Shown: positions 1-13,991 of the stretch, piece after piece | Position numbering within the stretch: position 1 is the stretch's first letter | How the letters are laid out: the number at the start of each line of letters is the position of its first letter | Assembly: GCF_003144325.1 (NCBI RefSeq) | Contig: NZ_PENS01000009.1 | Coordinates: 146,821-210,820 of the forward strand | DNA length: 64,000 bases | Reading direction: 5' to 3' | DNA from: Proteus terrae | GTDB lineage: Bacteria; Pseudomonadota; Gammaproteobacteria; Enterobacterales; Enterobacteriaceae | The notes under the pieces: generated by a model | The model's database searches: none | Seen by the model: only the letters and a program-made list of their open reading frames with translations | Told to the model about the DNA's origin: nothing | Translations under genes and position numbers: made by a program

Positions 1-1
1 A

Positions 2-250
2 ACGCAAGCTGCGTTCCGTGTCAGTGATTCCGCAATGAATGTGAGTACACCGATGTTCCCATTCTACCCACTGATTTTGATGTATTGCCAAAAATACTAT
101 AAAGGGGCTGGTATCGGTACACTATGCTCAATGATGATCCCTTTCACTATTGGCTTGCTTATTGTGTTAACGACAACACTGTTTGTCTTCTGGGGACTCG
201 ATATTCCTCTTGGCTTTGACAGTGGATATACATGGCAACCGGCATCATAA
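2..250 (+). CDS. AbgT-family transporter, C-terminal fragment
   Basis: This is the last ~82 residues of an inner-membrane transporter whose start lies before the window; the frame is open from base 2. The visible part resembles the C-terminus of AbgT (p-aminobenzoyl-glutamate/drug transporter) proteins: an AAFRVSDSAMN stretch like the conserved substrate-site hairpin, then STPMFPFYPLILMYCQKY and a last hydrophobic helix around IGLLIVLTTTLFVFWGLDIP. It ends 41 bp before pepT on the same strand, so the two may be cotranscribed. Pairing a peptide or aminoacyl transporter with a peptidase would make sense, but that link is inferred. Only the tail can be judged, so the substrate is unknown. Confidence 0.7.
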   Translation, partial: TQAAFRVSDSAMNVSTPMFPFYPLILMYCQKYYKGAGIGTLCSMMIPFTIGLLIVLTTTLFVFWGLDIPLGFDSGYTWQPAS

Positions 251-291
251 CTCACGCTTATAAAAACAACTGTATTAGGAACAACATTATA

Positions 292-1527
292 ATGAACACC
301 CTAGGTCAAAAGTTAGAACAGCGTTTCTTCCGTTATCTGGCAATTGAAAGCCAAAGTGATGCATCTGCTTCTGTTGTACCCAGCACGCAAGGGCAACTTG
401 AGTTAGCAAAGTTACTGGCTAAAGAGCTAGAAACTTATGGACTAAAAGATATCTATATCGATTCTCATGCCATTTTATATGCAATGAGACCGGGTACTAA
501 ACCCAATGCCCCTAAAGTTGGGTTTGTTGCTCACCTTGATACTGTTGATGTGGGTATTTCGCCTGATATTCACCCTCAAACACTGCGTTATGAAGGAAAA
601 GATCTCTGCTTAAATAAAGAAAAGGATGTCTGGTTTAAAGCTCAAGAACACCCTGAAGCAGAACCTTATATTGGTGAAGAGATTATCTTCAGTGATGGTA
701 CAAGCGTATTAGGTGCTGATAATAAAGCAGCGATCACCGTGGTTATGGAGTTAATGGATAAACTTCAACATGCTGATTTTGATTGTGGCGATATCTATGT
801 TGCGTTTGTACCTGATGAAGAGATTGGATTACGCGGTTCTAAACTGATGGATTTATCTCGCTTCAACGTTGATTTTGCTTACACCATAGATTGCTGTGCA
901 TTAGGCGAAGTAGTGTATGAAACCTTTAATGCGGCATCAATTAAAGTGTCTGTAAAAGGTATTACTGCGCACCCAATGTCAGCGAAAAACGTATTATTAA
1001 ACCCAATTCGTGTTGCTCATGATTTTATTGGCTGTTTTGACCGCTTTGATACACCAGAGCACACCGAACATCGCGAAGGTTATTTCTATGTCACTGATTT
1101 AATCGCCAACCCTGATAATGCGGTGATTAAAATGGCCATTCGTGATTTTGATAAACAAAGTTATGAAGCCCGTAAACAGTTTATTAAGCAATCTGTTGCT
1201 TTGATCCAAGCTCGCCACCCTCGTGCGCAAATCGATTACGAGATTGTCGATGTGTATAGCAATATCAGTGATTCGATAGGGGAAGATCGCACAGCTATCG
1301 AACTTATTTTTGAGGCATTAAAACAATTAGATATTCAACCTAATGTGATCCCAATGCGAGGCGGCACAGATGGCTCTGCACTTTCTGCAAGAGGATTACT
1401 AACACCAAACTATTTTACTGGTGCACTGAATTTTCACTCTCGTTTTGAGTTTTTACCTGTTAGCTCATTTGAAAAGAGCTATTTAGTAACAGAAATGCTG
1501 TGTCGATTGGTCGGACAACGCGGATAA
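292..1527 (+). CDS. pepT: Peptidase T (tripeptide aminopeptidase)
   Basis: Cytosolic M20-family di-zinc aminopeptidase that releases N-terminal residues from tripeptides. The protein has 411 residues, matching the usual ~408. Metal-site residues are visible: HLDT (His81, Asp83), GADNK (Asp143), DEE (residues 175-177), an Asp in YTIDCC near residue 200, and a C-terminal His in NFHSRFEFLP. An in-frame ATG exists at 232, inside the upstream transporter gene. I chose the ATG at 292 because MNTLGQKLEQRFF matches the family start and an AGGA sequence precedes it by ~11 nt. It follows the AbgT-like gene and is closed by the bidirectional terminator shared with gyrB. All catalytic motifs are intact. 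Confidence 0.95.
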   Translation: MNTLGQKLEQRFFRYLAIESQSDASASVVPSTQGQLELAKLLAKELETYGLKDIYIDSHAILYAMRPGTKPNAPKVGFVAHLDTVDVGISPDIHPQTLRYEGKDLCLNKEKDVWFKAQEHPEAEPYIGEEIIFSDGTSVLGADNKAAITVVMELMDKLQHADFDCGDIYVAFVPDEEIGLRGSKLMDLSRFNVDFAYTIDCCALGEVVYETFNAASIKVSVKGITAHPMSAKNVLLNPIRVAHDFIGCFDRFDTPEHTEHREGYFYVTDLIANPDNAVIKMAIRDFDKQSYEARKQFIKQSVALIQARHPRAQIDYEIVDVYSNISDSIGEDRTAIELIFEALKQLDIQPNVIPMRGGTDGSALSARGLLTPNYFTGALNFHSRFEFLPVSSFEKSYLVTEMLCRLVGQRG

Positions 1528-1547
1528 GCGTTATTGTTTTAGCCAAC

Positions 1548-1583
1548 AAAAAAGCGGAACCATTTTCATGGCTCCGCTTTTTT
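1548..1583. terminator. Bidirectional intrinsic terminator between pepT and gyrB
   Basis: The stem AAAAAAGCGGA pairs with TCCGCTTTTTT around a short centre. It has A-runs on the left and T-runs on the right, so it can end both pepT (+) and gyrB (-). Confidence 0.88.
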
Positions 1584-1601
1584 ATCTAACTTAATCTAAA
1601 A

Positions 1602-5125
<3,524 letters not shown>

Positions 5126-5136
5126 GTTAGTGACTA

Positions 5137-6240
5137 TTATAAACGCATTGGCATAACAACATAAGCAGCCGCAGAACTTGCCACATTCTCCACTTGAACA
5201 CTTGAAACAGCATCTGTTAGCAGCAGCTTAACTTCTTCACATTTCAATGTATTAAGTACATCAAGGAGATAACTGACATTAAAGCCAATTTCCATTTCTT
5301 CACCTTGATATTGAACATCAACAATCTCTTCTGCTTCTTCTTGCTCAGGGTTATTCGCTGTAATCTTCAATTGACCATTGGTGAGGTTTATACGCACACC
5401 ACGGAATTTTTCATTAGATAAAATTGCAGCACGAGAAAATGCCTGTTTAAGAATATCACAACCCGCGGTCACTGTTTTTGTTGGGTTTTTCGGTAATACA
5501 CGACGATAGTCAGGGAAACGACCATCAACCAACTTCGAGGTGAAAATAAAATCACCTACATGGGCACGGATATTGTTACTACCGATTTGCAATTGCAGTG
5601 AGCTTTCACCACCGCCATCAAGTAAACGCATCAATTCAATGACACCTTTACGAGGAACAATAACAGAATGTCCCGGTAAAGATTGTCCAATATCCATTGA
5701 ACATACCGCTAAACGGTGTCCATCTGTTGCAACTGTGCGTAACTCTGTATTTTCAGTTTCAAACAACATACCGTTGAGGTAATAACGCACATCTTGATGC
5801 GCCATTGAAAACTGAGTGGACTCAATCAGACGTTTTAATGTTGCTTGAGGCAAAGTAAATTCAACCTCACTTTGCCAGTCATCTAAATTAGGAAAATCAG
5901 ACGCAGGTAATGTTGATAAAGAAAAACGGCTACGACCTGAACGCACTAAGAGGCGATCACCGTCGAGCTCAACACTGATTTCTGCGCCTTCTGGTAGCCC
6001 ACGCCAAATATCAAAAAACTTACGCGCAGGAACAGTTGTGGCGCCAATTTCATGAGATTGGCTAAGATTAACTCTTGCCACCATCTCCATTTCAAGGTCG
6101 GTCCCCGTTAGCGATAAGGTGTTTTCAGTTACCTTAAGTAATAGGTTACCTAAAATAGGTAATGTTGGACGACCACCTAAAGGGCCACTTACTTGTTGTA
6201 GCGGCTTAAGAAGCTGTTCACGTTCAATGATAAATTTCAT
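5137..6240 (-). CDS. dnaN: DNA polymerase III beta sliding clamp
   Basis: Ring-shaped processivity clamp for DNA polymerase III; also the docking partner of Hda and MutS. The 367 residues compare with 366 in E. coli. It begins [21 protein letters not shown] and ends with the typical YVVMPMRL C-terminus that forms part of the hydrophobic partner-binding cleft. Three repeated clamp domains fit the length. It lies 4 bp after dnaA and is surely cotranscribed with it. No anomalies are seen. Confidence 0.98.
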   Translation of the reverse strand: MKFIIEREQLLKPLQQVSGPLGGRPTLPILGNLLLKVTENTLSLTGTDLEMEMVARVNLSQSHEIGATTVPARKFFDIWRGLPEGAEISVELDGDRLLVRSGRSRFSLSTLPASDFPNLDDWQSEVEFTLPQATLKRLIESTQFSMAHQDVRYYLNGMLFETENTELRTVATDGHRLAVCSMDIGQSLPGHSVIVPRKGVIELMRLLDGGGESSLQLQIGSNNIRAHVGDFIFTSKLVDGRFPDYRRVLPKNPTKTVTAGCDILKQAFSRAAILSNEKFRGVRINLTNGQLKITANNPEQEEAEEIVDVQYQGEEMEIGFNVSYLLDVLNTLKCEEVKLLLTDAVSSVQVENVASSAAAYVVMPMRL

Positions 6241-6244
6241 AGCG

Positions 6245-7645
6245 CTAGGATGATAATGTTCTGATTAAGTTAGAAAAATCTTCTTTGATGTCATGACTCT
6301 CTTCACGCAATTGCTCTATTTTTCGGCACGCATGAAGTACAGTTGTATGATCACGACCCCCAAAGGCATCCCCGATTTCAGGCAAGCTGTGGTTTGTTAA
6401 TTCCTTCGCCAGCGCCATTGCCATTTGCCTCGGACGGGCAACCGATCGAGATCTCCGCTTTGACAGTAAATCAGCAACTTTAATTTTATAATATTCAGCA
6501 ACTGTTTTTTGAATATTATCAATAGTGACTAATTTTTCCTGCAAGGCGAGCAGATCGCGCAATGCTTCACGTACAAAGTCGATAGTAATCGCACGACCTG
6601 TAAAGTTTGCGTTAGCAATCACTCGGTTTAATGCACCTTCAAGCTCACGGACGTTAGAACGAAGTCTTTTGGCAATAAAAAAAGCCACTTCGTCAGGTAA
6701 TTGAATTTGGTTTTCATCCGCTTTTTTCATCAAAATCGCCACTCGGGTTTCAAGTTCAGGCGGCTCAATAGCAACCGTTAACCCCCAACCAAAGCGTGAT
6801 TTTAATCTATCTTCAACACCATTTATCTCTTTAGGATAACGGTCTGACGTTAAAATAATTTGCTGATTCCCCTCTAACAATGCGTTAAAGGTATGAAAAA
6901 ATTCTTCTTGTGAACGCTCTTTATTGGCAAAAAATTGAATATCATCAATTAATAGTGCATCCACAGAACGGTAATAGCGTTTAAAGTCTTCTATCGCATT
7001 ATTTTGTAACGCTTTTACCATATCTTGTACGAAACGTTCAGAATGCATATAAACGACTTTTGCATTCGCTTTACGTTCCATAATGCTGTTACCCACTGCG
7101 TGCAATAAGTGCGTTTTACCAAGCCCTGTTCCGCCATATAAAAAGAGTGGGTTATAAGCACCACCGGGGTTATCAGCAACTTGTCTTGCAGCAGCTCTTG
7201 CTAACTGGTTTGATTTACCTTCAACGAAGTTATCAAATTTATGTTTAGGGTTAACGTTAGAACGATAATTAAGTTCAGGCAATTGAGAAGCTGGTTGATT
7301 ATCCCAACTTGGGCGAATAGGCTGACTATGCGTAGGAGCCGTATTCACCGTTGGATGTACAACCGCTTTAGGAATACTTTCCGTAGTACGTGCTGATGCG
7401 GGTTTATTACCGACTTCAAAACGTAAAGAAGGGACTTCAGAGCCACAAAAATCCACTAATAATGCGTTGATATTATTAATGTATTTTTCTCTCACCCAAT
7501 CTAAAACAAAACGATTAGGTGCATACAGCGCCAGCGTATCATCGCTTAGTTCTGCCTGCAAGGGACGTATCCACATACTAAATTCAGTGGCAGGTAACTC
7601 ATCCTGCAATCGGGCAAGACAATGCTGCCAAAGCGAAAGTGACAC
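6245..7645 (-). CDS. dnaA: Chromosomal replication initiator DnaA
   Basis: AAA+ initiator that binds DnaA boxes and melts oriC. The protein has 466 residues. Domain I is at the N-terminus ([22 protein letters not shown]); domain II is a low-conservation linker at about 85-130; domain III has Walker A GGTGLGKT at 171-178, Walker [10 protein letters not shown] and a sensor arginine region; domain IV carries the DNA-binding signature [15 protein letters not shown]. The start is GTG at 7645, as in E. coli, supported by a GGGGAG ribosome site 6 nt upstream. A perfect DnaA box lies upstream at 7891-7899, consistent with autoregulation. It heads the dnaA-dnaN-recF-gyrB operon. Confidence 0.98.
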   Translation of the reverse strand: MSLSLWQHCLARLQDELPATEFSMWIRPLQAELSDDTLALYAPNRFVLDWVREKYINNINALLVDFCGSEVPSLRFEVGNKPASARTTESIPKAVVHPTVNTAPTHSQPIRPSWDNQPASQLPELNYRSNVNPKHKFDNFVEGKSNQLARAAARQVADNPGGAYNPLFLYGGTGLGKTHLLHAVGNSIMERKANAKVVYMHSERFVQDMVKALQNNAIEDFKRYYRSVDALLIDDIQFFANKERSQEEFFHTFNALLEGNQQIILTSDRYPKEINGVEDRLKSRFGWGLTVAIEPPELETRVAILMKKADENQIQLPDEVAFFIAKRLRSNVRELEGALNRVIANANFTGRAITIDFVREALRDLLALQEKLVTIDNIQKTVAEYYKIKVADLLSKRRSRSVARPRQMAMALAKELTNHSLPEIGDAFGGRDHTTVLHACRKIEQLREESHDIKEDFSNLIRTLSS

Positions 7646-7890
7646 GGCGGACTCCCCTAAAAAAACAAGACTAAAAAATAAACAGGAAAAATGCAGTTAA
7701 ACACTGTGTGCCTAAATACAAAGTGCACAACACCGTTCCTCTTCAATTCTTAATAAGGAACAACTCTTGGTGACAACGATTTTTTTACATCGTGACTCAC
7801 GATCGCAGACTGGCTATTCTGATCGTGACGGGGGATCATATCGCAAAATGAAACGAAGATCCTCTTTCTTTTGCACAGTTTTTATGGTTT

Positions 7891-7899
7891 TTATCCACA
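7891..7899 (+). promoter_or_regulatory. Consensus DnaA box upstream of dnaA
   Basis: TTATCCACA is an exact R1-type DnaA box. It lies ~245 bp upstream of the dnaA GTG start, as in E. coli, where a box between the two dnaA promoters mediates autorepression. Function is inferred from position. Confidence 0.8.
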
Positions 7900-8062
7900 G
7901 GCTTGCTGATTTACGATAATTCACCAAATGAAATATGCAAAGGCATTCTAGTGTACTTGAGTCGTCCTATAAATAGCAATTGGGGATAACTTTCTCTTTG
8001 CATAAATCTCCCTTTCTTATAGTAAGTGATCAAATATCTCTCATTTGATCCACTAAAGATCC

Positions 8063-8090
8063 TTGCGCTTTCACCATGAGTCCGTATAAT
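8063..8090 (+). promoter_or_regulatory. rpmH promoter
   Basis: TTGCGC (-35) at 8063-8068 and a perfect TATAAT (-10) at 8085-8090 are separated by 16 bp. The sequence around them resembles the rpmH promoter of other enterobacteria. It drives the L34/RNase P protein/YidD/YidC block. Confidence 0.75.
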
Positions 8091-8372
8091 CTTGCACCCT
8101 GCGTGCTTGTACCAACAAAGTCACTTATTAAGACTTTATTTAGGTCACTAATAAGCGTACTCGTTGCGCATAAGTCAGGATTGATTATCGGGTTTGCTAA
8201 AAAGACGACAAAAATCGGTACTTAAAGCGTCATCTTCATTGACGCATTTGAGTGATTTTATTACAATCCCGCATCTTTCCATCATTGATGCTGCGATTGA
8301 AGTACCGGTTTGTTTATTTATTGCACGCCAGTCTGTCAACGCATTTGCTGAATCAGTAATAATATTAAGTAG

Positions 8373-8528
<156 letters not shown>

Positions 8529-8545
8529 TAAAAGCTAACCATTCC

Positions 8546-8905
8546 GTGGTTAAGCTCGCTTTTCCAAGGGAGTTACGTTTGTTAACTCCCAAGCATTTCA
8601 ATTTTGTTTTCCAGCAACCACAACGTGCGAGTTCTCCAGAAGTTACTATTTTGGGTCGCCAGAATGAGCTGGGGCATCCCCGCATCGGTCTAACAATCGC
8701 AAAGAAAAACGTTAAACGTGCTCATGAGCGTAATCGCATTAAACGATTAGCCCGTGAATACTTTCGTTTACATCAGCATGAATTACCGCCGATGGATTTT
8801 GTGCTATTAGTAAGAAAAGGGGTTGCTGAACTTGATAACCATCAATTGACGGAAGTATTGGGTAAATTATGGCGTCGTCATTGTCGCTTGGCTCAAAAGT
8901 CCTGA
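8546..8905 (+). CDS. rnpA: Ribonuclease P protein component
   Basis: Basic protein cofactor of RNase P, which with the M1 RNA matures tRNA 5' ends. It has 119 residues, identical in length to E. coli. It starts with GTG at 8546 ([14 protein letters not shown]) as in other enterobacteria. The RNR signature reads [19 protein letters not shown] near residues 53-71. It follows rpmH by 17 bp, and its last 37 nt overlap the start of yidD in another frame. Confidence 0.97.
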   Translation: MVKLAFPRELRLLTPKHFNFVFQQPQRASSPEVTILGRQNELGHPRIGLTIAKKNVKRAHERNRIKRLAREYFRLHQHELPPMDFVLLVRKGVAELDNHQLTEVLGKLWRRHCRLAQKS

Positions 8906-9129
8906 TCTTGCTGATTAGGGGCTATCAACTGGGGATTAGTCCTCTGTTGGGGCCTCGTTGTCGTTTTAATCCTACATGCTCTAATTACGGAATTGAGGCA
9001 TTACGCAGGTTTGGAATGATAAAAGGTAGTTGGTTAACAGTGAAACGCATATTAAAATGCCACCCTTTACACGAAGGTGGTGATGATCCTGTCCCACCTA
9101 GAAAAAACGACGATAACAGAGAAAATTAA
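8869..9129 (+). CDS. yidD: Membrane protein insertion efficiency factor YidD
   Basis: Small membrane-associated protein thought to assist YidC-dependent insertion. It has 86 residues with an amphipathic N-terminus and the conserved cysteine-rich core [18 protein letters not shown], then [15 protein letters not shown]. The ATG at 8869 lies inside rnpA (37-nt overlap), the conserved arrangement. It ends 2 bp before yidC, so translational coupling across rnpA-yidD-yidC is likely. Confidence 0.96.
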   Translation: MASSLSLGSKVLILLIRGYQLGISPLLGPRCRFNPTCSNYGIEALRRFGMIKGSWLTVKRILKCHPLHEGGDDPVPPRKNDDNREN

Positions 9130-9131
9130 CG

Positions 9132-10772
9132 ATGGATTCGCAACGCAATCTTCTATTCATCGCTTTGCTGTTCGTTTCTTTCCTGATCTGGCAGCAGTGG
9201 GAGGGTGATAAAGTTTCACAAAACACCACCACTACCGCTCAGGTCTCGCAACAAGCGGACGTGCCAAGCAGTGATAGTCTTGCTGTAACTGGTAACAGCA
9301 ATGAGCAGGCAAAATTGATTACCGTAAAAACTGACGTACTTGATATTCGTATCAATACTCAGGGCGGTACTATCGATGAGGCTGATTTGTTAGCCTATCC
9401 CGCCGAGCTTAATTCACAGACACCTTTCCGTTTACTGGAAACTACACCACAATTCCTGTATCAGGCTCAAAGTGGCTTAATCGGCCCAGATGGTCCAGAT
9501 CAGAAATCTCGCCCAGTTTATAGTGCTGATAAAAACGAATTCGTACTTGGTGAAAACCAAGATGAATTACGTGTACCTATGACTTTCGTAAATGAAGAAG
9601 GCGTGAAATTCGTCAAAACCTTCATTCTGAAGAAAGGTCAGTACGATATCGGTATTGATTACAAAATTGAGAATACAACAGATAAAACGCTGACCATGAA
9701 CTTCTACGGCCAGTTAAAACAATCTGTTAAATTGCCAGAAAGCCGTGATACAGGTAGTAGCAACTTTGCACTACACACTTATCGTGGTGCGGCATACTCA
9801 TCAGATGAAACCAACTATAAAAAATATAGTTTTGGTGATATCGAAGATAAAAACTTATCTCTAACCACTAATAATGGTTGGGTTGCAATGTTACAACAAT
9901 ACTTTGCAACAGCATGGATTCCTTCTAAAGATAGTCAGAACAATAGCTTCTACTCTATCACTTTAGAAAACAAATCTATTGCTCTGATTGGTTATAAATC
10001 AGCACCGGTGACAATTGCACCAAATAGCAGTGCTGATATCAGCTCAACATTATGGGTTGGCCCTGAAATTCAGTCAGAAATGTCAGCCATTGCGCCACAT
10101 TTAGACCTGTCTGTAGACTACGGTTGGTTATGGTTTATCTCTCAGCCACTGTTTAAACTGTTGAAATTCCTTCACAGCTTTATCGGTAACTGGGGCTTCT
10201 CCATCATCATGATCACCTTTATCGTTCGTGGTATCATGTACCCGCTGACTAAAGCACAGTACACCTCCATGGCGAAAATGCGTTTACTGCAACCAAAACT
10301 GGCTGCACTGCGTGAGCGTATTGGTGATGACAAACAGCGTATGAGCCAAGAAATGATGGCGTTATACAAACAAGAGAAAGTGAATCCTCTGGGTGGTTGT
10401 TTACCACTGATTATCCAGATGCCAATCTTCCTTGCGTTGTATTACATGCTGATGGGCTCTGTTGAATTACGTCATGCACCATTCATGTTATGGATCCAAG
10501 ACTTATCTGCACAAGATCCGTACTACATCCTGCCATTATTAATGGGTGTGACAATGTTCATCATTCAGAAACTGTCTCCAACAGCAGTAACTGATCCGAT
10601 GCAACAAAAAATCATGACCTTTATGCCGGTTGTGTTTACCGTATTCTTCCTGTGGTTCCCATCAGGTCTGGTTCTGTACTATATCGTCAGTAACTTAGTG
10701 ACCATTATCCAGCAGCAGTTAATTTACCGCGGTCTGGAAAAACGTGGTTTACACAGCAGAGACAAAAAATAA
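9132..10772 (+). CDS. yidC: Membrane protein insertase YidC
   Basis: Inner-membrane insertase acting alone or with SecYEG. The 546 residues match the usual length. An N-terminal signal anchor ([18 protein letters not shown]) is followed by a large periplasmic beta-sandwich domain (about 50-330). The conserved five-helix insertase core follows, with [20 protein letters not shown] carrying the hydrophilic-groove arginine, then [20 protein letters not shown] and [16 protein letters not shown]. It ends in a basic tail ([14 protein letters not shown]). It is preceded by yidD and ends with an intrinsic terminator before mnmE. Confidence 0.97.
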   Translation: MDSQRNLLFIALLFVSFLIWQQWEGDKVSQNTTTTAQVSQQADVPSSDSLAVTGNSNEQAKLITVKTDVLDIRINTQGGTIDEADLLAYPAELNSQTPFRLLETTPQFLYQAQSGLIGPDGPDQKSRPVYSADKNEFVLGENQDELRVPMTFVNEEGVKFVKTFILKKGQYDIGIDYKIENTTDKTLTMNFYGQLKQSVKLPESRDTGSSNFALHTYRGAAYSSDETNYKKYSFGDIEDKNLSLTTNNGWVAMLQQYFATAWIPSKDSQNNSFYSITLENKSIALIGYKSAPVTIAPNSSADISSTLWVGPEIQSEMSAIAPHLDLSVDYGWLWFISQPLFKLLKFLHSFIGNWGFSIIMITFIVRGIMYPLTKAQYTSMAKMRLLQPKLAALRERIGDDKQRMSQEMMALYKQEKVNPLGGCLPLIIQMPIFLALYYMLMGSVELRHAPFMLWIQDLSAQDPYYILPLLMGVTMFIIQKLSPTAVTDPMQQKIMTFMPVVFTVFFLWFPSGLVLYYIVSNLVTIIQQQLIYRGLEKRGLHSRDKK

Positions 10773-10832
10773 GGTTACATGAGGGAAAACCTCTTCCTTG
10801 GTTACATTCAAAGGAAAGTGACATAAAATAGC

Positions 10833-10866
10833 GAAGGCGGTCTACCATGACCGCCTTCTGTTTTTT
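10833..10866 (+). terminator. Intrinsic terminator after yidC
   Basis: A perfect 10-bp stem GAAGGCGGTC/GACCGCCTTC with a 6-nt loop is followed by TGTTTTTT. It separates the ribosomal/insertase block from mnmE. Confidence 0.92.
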
Positions 10867-10902
10867 ATATTGATATGATTATTCTGATTAAGCGAGTACA
10901 CC

Positions 10903-12267
10903 ATGCATAGCACTGATACTATCGTCGCTCAGGCCACACCTCCGGGAAGAGGCGGTGTTGGTATCCTACGCGTTTCTGGCCCTAAAGCTGCCCTTGTAGC
11001 ACAAACCATTTTAGGCAAGTTGCCTAAACCTCGTTATGCCGATTATCTGCCATTTCGCAATGATGACAACTCAGTACTTGATCAGGGTATCGCCCTTTTC
11101 TTCCCTAATCCAAACTCATTTACAGGTGAAGATGTTCTAGAACTACAAGGCCATGGTGGCCCCGTTATTTTAGATTTATTGCTAAAACGTATTTTACAAA
11201 TCCCTGGTGTGCGTATTGCTAATCCTGGTGAATTTTCTGAACGTGCGTTTTTAAATGACAAACTCGATTTAGCACAAGCAGAAGCGATTGCCGATTTAAT
11301 TGATGCCAGCTCAGAACAAGCAGCTCGTTCAGCAATTAATTCGCTACAAGGTGCATTTTCCTCTCATATTAACGAGATGGTAGAGTCATTAACTCACTTA
11401 CGTATCTATGTTGAAGCAGCCATTGATTTCCCTGATGAAGAGATTGATTTTCTTTCTGACGGTATCATCGAAGGAAAACTTAACGCCGTTATTGCTGAAT
11501 TAGATGACGTTCGTGCTCAAGCTCGCCAAGGTAGCCTGTTACGTGAAGGAATGAAAGTAGTTATCGCAGGTCGGCCTAATGCAGGTAAATCAAGCCTATT
11601 AAATGCATTAGCAGGTCGAGAAGCAGCTATTGTCACGGATATTGCGGGTACAACTCGTGATGTATTGCGTGAGCATATTCATATTGATGGTATGCCTTTG
11701 CATATTATCGACACAGCCGGCTTACGTGAAGCCAGTGATGAAGTTGAACGCATTGGTATTGAACGTGCTTGGAAAGAGATTGAGCAAGCAGACAGAGTAC
11801 TGTTTATGGTTGATAGCACCACAACCGATGCTACAACACCTGAAGATATCTGGCCTGAATTTATGGCTCGTTTACCAAATACCTTGCCTGTCACTGTTAT
11901 TCGTAACAAGTCGGATTTAACAGGGGAAAATGTCGAGATCACGGCACAAGGTAACTACCCGATGATCCGCTTATCTGCTCGTGATGGAATGGGTATTGAG
12001 TTACTGCGTGATCACCTAAAAGAAGCCATGGGCTTTAATAGCAATACAGAAGGTGGTTTCTTGGCTCGCCGCCGCCACTTACAGGCATTAAATACTGCTG
12101 CGGAGCATTTACAGCAAGGCCATGAACAATTGGTTTATGCAAAATCCGGTGAATTGTTGGCAGAAGAGTTAAGACTGGCTCAGCAAGCATTAAGTGAGAT
12201 CACTGGTGAATTTACTTCAGATGACTTATTAGGCCGTATTTTCTCAAGCTTCTGTATTGGGAAGTAA
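10903..12267 (+). CDS. mnmE: tRNA modification GTPase MnmE
   Basis: With MnmG it forms the cmnm5U34 modification on tRNA wobble uridines. The 454 residues equal the family length. It has an N-terminal folate-binding domain ([22 protein letters not shown]), a helical domain, and an inserted G domain with [14 protein letters not shown] (G1), a TTRD switch (G2), DTAGLR (G3) and NKSD (G4). The C-terminus ends FSSFCIGK with the essential cysteine. It is intact, and the accessory hipBA cassette begins directly behind its stop codon. Confidence 0.97.
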   Translation: MHSTDTIVAQATPPGRGGVGILRVSGPKAALVAQTILGKLPKPRYADYLPFRNDDNSVLDQGIALFFPNPNSFTGEDVLELQGHGGPVILDLLLKRILQIPGVRIANPGEFSERAFLNDKLDLAQAEAIADLIDASSEQAARSAINSLQGAFSSHINEMVESLTHLRIYVEAAIDFPDEEIDFLSDGIIEGKLNAVIAELDDVRAQARQGSLLREGMKVVIAGRPNAGKSSLLNALAGREAAIVTDIAGTTRDVLREHIHIDGMPLHIIDTAGLREASDEVERIGIERAWKEIEQADRVLFMVDSTTTDATTPEDIWPEFMARLPNTLPVTVIRNKSDLTGENVEITAQGNYPMIRLSARDGMGIELLRDHLKEAMGFNSNTEGGFLARRRHLQALNTAAEHLQQGHEQLVYAKSGELLAEELRLAQQALSEITGEFTSDDLLGRIFSSFCIGK

Positions 12268-12277
12268 CCATTAAATC

Positions 12278-12326
12278 TTACCTGCTATACCGTGTAAACC
12301 TTAGCTTAACGGTTATAGCAGGTAAA
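12278..12326. repeat. 49-bp palindromic flanking repeat, copy 1 (left of hipBA)
   Basis: Two 49-bp direct copies bracket hipBA; this is the left one. Its outer 22 and 21 bp are identical to copy 2 at 13992-14040, and only the central 6 bp differ (CTTAGC here, TTCAAT there). Each copy is also an inverted repeat (TTACCTGCTATA pairs with TATAGCAGGTAA, extended by CCGT/ACGG), so it can form a long hairpin. No T-run follows it, which argues against a simple terminator. It could be an operator, an end of a mobile cassette or an RNA processing/stability element. Confidence 0.85.
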
Positions 12327-12334
12327 ATCTGTTT

Positions 12335-12410
12335 TACACGCTATAACCACTAAATCTTGAACTACACGCTATAACCGGTATATTAGATGTTAACGCCTAT
12401 AACCGGTAGA
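12335..12410 (+). promoter_or_regulatory. hipBA operator/promoter iterons
   Basis: Three copies of a CTATAACC core lie at 12341, 12369 and 12397, at an exact 28-bp period, the first two inside TACACGCTATAACC. The last two extend to CTATAACCGGTA. An inverted copy (GGTTATAG) is part of the flanking repeat just upstream. Such evenly spaced sites directly before hipB fit binding by the HipB antitoxin for autorepression, as known for E. coli hipBA, although the core differs from the E. coli TATCC-N8-GGATA operator. Confidence 0.65.
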
Positions 12411-12412
12411 AG

Positions 12413-12673
12413 ATGATGATTATAATTAACGCCTATCAACTCAGCGTACATCTAAAAGATGTCCGATTAACAAAAAAACTTTCTCAAGGTAAAGTCGCCC
12501 AAAAAGTGGGAATTCGACAAGACACTGTGTCCAATTTTGAACTTAATCCTAATTCCACCAAGCTAGAAACTTTTTTTAAACTACTCTCCGCACTAAATTT
12601 AGAGATGGAGATTCATCCTAAAGATGCTAAAAATAATTTAGCACACAAAAGTGAATGGAAAGAGGAGTGGTAA
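12413..12673 (+). CDS. hipB: HipB-like antitoxin (XRE-family repressor)
   Basis: DNA-binding antitoxin that neutralises HipA and represses the operon. The 86 residues contain one Xre helix-turn-helix: VRLTKKLSQGKVAQKVGIRQDTVSNFELNPNSTKLETFFKLLSALNLEM, about 18-66. The C-terminal tail is short and ends in Trp (KSEWKEEW), as in E. coli HipB, where a C-terminal Trp packs against HipA. The start is one of two adjacent ATGs at 12413/12416. Its TAA is immediately followed by the hipA ATG, so expression is coupled. Operator-like repeats lie directly upstream. Confidence 0.88.
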   Translation: MMIIINAYQLSVHLKDVRLTKKLSQGKVAQKVGIRQDTVSNFELNPNSTKLETFFKLLSALNLEMEIHPKDAKNNLAHKSEWKEEW

Positions 12674-13987
12674 ATGGCGAGCCTTGATGTGTATATGAAT
12701 GAATATTATGTGGGCATTTTTACTAAAAAAAGCTCAGGTGCACATTCATTCCAATATGCTGAAGATTGGGTTAATCAACCAGGAAGTCGCCCTATATCTC
12801 TTTCTATGCCACTACAACTTCAAGAATATCAAGGAGATTGTGTCTATAATTTCTTTGATAATCTTTTACCTGATAATCCTGAAATTAGAAATCGTATTGT
12901 GAGTCGCTATAATGCAAACTCAAATCAACCATTTGATCTATTAACTGCCGTGGGTGCAGATACGGTTGGTGCATTACGGTTACTTCCTAGTGGTAGTACG
13001 CCAGCTAATATAAAAAAAATAGAATATAACAAACTTGATAACGCTGAACTTGAAAAAATACTATTAGGATATCAATCCAATACACCACTCGGTATGCTTG
13101 AAGAATATACTGATTTCAGAATTTCTATTGCTGGTGCGCAAGAAAAAACAGCGTTACTTTTAAAAGATGATCATTGGTGTGTGCCACACAGTAATACGCC
13201 GACTACACATATTATTAAGCTCCCCATTGGTGTTATTGAAGGGCATTCCTATACAATGGATTTGTCCGATAGTGTAGAAAATGAATATCTTTGTACCTTA
13301 ATTGCCAAAGAATTTGATCTTCCTGTTCCTCACTGTTTTATTGTTAAAACAAAAAATATTAAAGCGCTTGCTGTAGAACGCTTTGATAGAAAATACTCAT
13401 CAGATAAATCGTGGATAATACGCTTACCCCAAGAAGATTTTTGCCAAATTCTAAATATACCTTCAGCTCTAAAATATGAAAATGAAGGGGACCCTGGTAT
13501 TATTGATATTATGAATTATTTGCTTGGTTCATCAAATGCTGATCAAGACCGTTTTCATTTTATGAAGGCACAAGTACTATTTTGGCTTTTGGCTGCAACA
13601 GATGGACATGCAAAGAATTTTTCTGTTTTTATCAATCAAGAAGGACGTTTTCACCTCACACCTCTTTATGACATCATGTCTATCTATCCCAATTTTGGAG
13701 GACGAGGACTTAATCCACGAGATGCAAAACTCGCTATGGGATTACAGGCAAGCCGAGGCAAAAAATATGCCATAGAGCAAATTTTTCCTCGTCATTTTTA
13801 CCAAACAGCTGAAGCAGCCAGTTTCGATCCTTTATTGATGACAGATATTCTTCGTTATTTTTATAAAGAAATGGACGATGCCATCAAACGCGTAAAACAA
13901 CAACTACCTGATGATTTTCCTTCTGAAATTAGCAATAAAATATTGGATGGAATGAAAACACGCTCTGCAAGATTAGCCAACATATAG
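12674..13987 (+). CDS. hipA: HipA-like serine/threonine kinase toxin
   Basis: Toxin kinase of the HipBA type II system; E. coli HipA phosphorylates glutamyl-tRNA synthetase and triggers persistence. The 437 residues compare with 440 for E. coli, so this is the full-length single-chain form, not a split HipS/HipT. The N-terminal subdomain includes LDVYMNEYYVGIF and SMPL. The ATP-loop region reads RISIAGAQEKTALL, with Ser151 at the autophosphorylation position. The catalytic stretch is ATDGHAKNFSVF, with the metal Asp in LTPLYDIMS. Key residues are all present, so the kinase is probably active. It lies between 49-bp direct repeats downstream of mnmE, a likely acquired position. Confidence 0.93.
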   Translation: MASLDVYMNEYYVGIFTKKSSGAHSFQYAEDWVNQPGSRPISLSMPLQLQEYQGDCVYNFFDNLLPDNPEIRNRIVSRYNANSNQPFDLLTAVGADTVGALRLLPSGSTPANIKKIEYNKLDNAELEKILLGYQSNTPLGMLEEYTDFRISIAGAQEKTALLLKDDHWCVPHSNTPTTHIIKLPIGVIEGHSYTMDLSDSVENEYLCTLIAKEFDLPVPHCFIVKTKNIKALAVERFDRKYSSDKSWIIRLPQEDFCQILNIPSALKYENEGDPGIIDIMNYLLGSSNADQDRFHFMKAQVLFWLLAATDGHAKNFSVFINQEGRFHLTPLYDIMSIYPNFGGRGLNPRDAKLAMGLQASRGKKYAIEQIFPRHFYQTAEAASFDPLLMTDILRYFYKEMDDAIKRVKQQLPDDFPSEISNKILDGMKTRSARLANI

Positions 13988-13991
13988 CCAT

